From positions 1 to 16,509 of the forward strand of contig JAXMCI010000066.1 of assembly GCA_046349435.1 (NCBI GenBank): DNA of 16,509 nt. Direction: 5' to 3'. Made by a program: the position numbers and the translations under genes. Under the pieces are notes generated by a model that worked only from the letters and a program-made list of their open reading frames with translations, made no database searches and was not told the origin of the DNA. Shown here piece by piece: positions 15,993 through 16,509 of this stretch. The stretch is from JAXMCI01 sp046349435. Lineage in GTDB: Bacteria; Pseudomonadota; Alphaproteobacteria; Dongiales; Dongiaceae. Numbering within the stretch: the first letter of the stretch is position 1; each line of letters begins with the position of its first letter.

Positions 15993-16509
15993 ATGATCGC
16001 AGCAGAGTCCGAGGCGGCCCGGCTGCTCGTCGAGGCGCGGCTCGCGGGCCGGCCGATCGGGCCGCTGCCGGCGGGCTGCCGGCCGGCCGACGAGGCCGCG
16101 GCCTACCGCGTCCAGGCGGCGGCGCACCGGCTGCTGGGCGCGGCCGGCAGAGGGGCGCAGGTCGGCTGGAAGATCGGCTGCACCACGCCGGTGATGCAGC
16201 GCTTCCTCGACATCCCCAGCCCGTGCGCCGGCGGCATGTTCGAGGCGACCCGGTTCCGCGGCGAGGGCGCGCTGGAGCATCGCCGGCTGATCAAGCCGGC
16301 GGTCGAATGCGAGATCGCGGTCCGGCTCGGCGCCGACCTGCCGGCCGGGGCGGCGCCCTGGACCCAGGCGAGCGTGGCGCCGGCGGTGGCCGCCTGCATG
16401 GCGGCGATCGAGCTGGTCGACGACCGCTATGCCGACTATCGCAGTCTCGGCACGCCGACCCTGATCGCCGACGACTTCTTCCATGTCGGCTGCGTGCTGG
16501 CGCCGGAGG
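15993..16509 (+). CDS. 2-keto-4-pentenoate hydratase-like protein, 3' end beyond window
   Basis: Partial gene (172 codons visible, open to the window edge) of the fumarylacetoacetate-hydrolase-fold hydratases (MhpD/HpcG-like), which hydrate 2-hydroxypenta-2,4-dienoate or a related 2-keto acid in meta-cleavage routes. Landmarks are VGWKIGCTTPVMQRFL (57-72), the metal-binding pair E105-C-E107 in KPAVECEIAVRL, and E140 in MAAIELVDDRY, matching the three acidic Mg/Mn ligands of the fold. The ATG follows the aphA stop by five bases with GAGCGGG before it, so the two are co-transcribed. No aromatic-degradation genes are visible, so the substrate is uncertain; a decarboxylase (4-oxalocrotonate type) of the same fold is an alternative. 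Confidence 0.85.
   Translation, partial: MIAAESEAARLLVEARLAGRPIGPLPAGCRPADEAAAYRVQAAAHRLLGAAGRGAQVGWKIGCTTPVMQRFLDIPSPCAGGMFEATRFRGEGALEHRRLIKPAVECEIAVRLGADLPAGAAPWTQASVAPAVAACMAAIELVDDRYADYRSLGTPTLIADDFFHVGCVLAPE

Overview
The window comes from a very GC-rich genome with tightly packed genes and frequent ATGA-type stop/start overlaps. Gene order and protein sequences point to an alphaproteobacterium, probably a Rhodospirillales-like lineage. That placement rests on GC content, family resemblance and synteny (rph-rdgB-hemW; lpoA-like / rsmI-yraN / gshB), not on a marker-gene phylogeny.

Positions 1-2750 are housekeeping. A short leader with a candidate promoter precedes rph (RNase PH), rdgB (ITP/XTP pyrophosphatase) and hemW (heme chaperone), which form a tight operon. 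It ends in a near-perfect 30-bp inverted repeat that separates it from a convergent lipoprotein gene.

Positions 2755-8470 hold an envelope/RNA/glutathione cluster. An LpoA-like lipoprotein (penicillin-binding protein activator) is divergent from rsmI and yraN, the same order as lpoA-rsmI-yraN in E. coli. The divergent start codons overlap by 40 bp. A SirB1-type transglutaminase-like/TPR protein follows. An MFS transporter then lies between this cluster and gshB (glutathione synthetase) and is divergent from gshB.

Positions 8471-9833 are the least ordinary part. About 370 bp without a gene, rich in small inverted repeats near its right end, precede a secreted protein of 317 aa that I cannot assign to any family.

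Positions 9834-16509 form a polyamine region. A DMT/EamA transporter is divergent from a polyamine-type ABC importer (ATPase, two permeases, PotD/PotF-like binding protein). Directly downstream are an acetylpolyamine amidohydrolase with the full deacetylase active site and a 2-keto-4-pentenoate hydratase-like gene cut by the window edge. The likely logic is uptake of (acetyl)polyamines followed by cytoplasmic deacetylation. The binding-protein gene is bracketed by two perfect 11-bp GC hairpins, which could raise its expression relative to the membrane parts.

I found no tRNA, rRNA, CRISPR array, insertion sequence or phage gene. I see no wholly new multi-gene system; the best leads are the unassigned secreted protein with its upstream repeats, the acetylpolyamine operon, and the hairpin-flanked potD.
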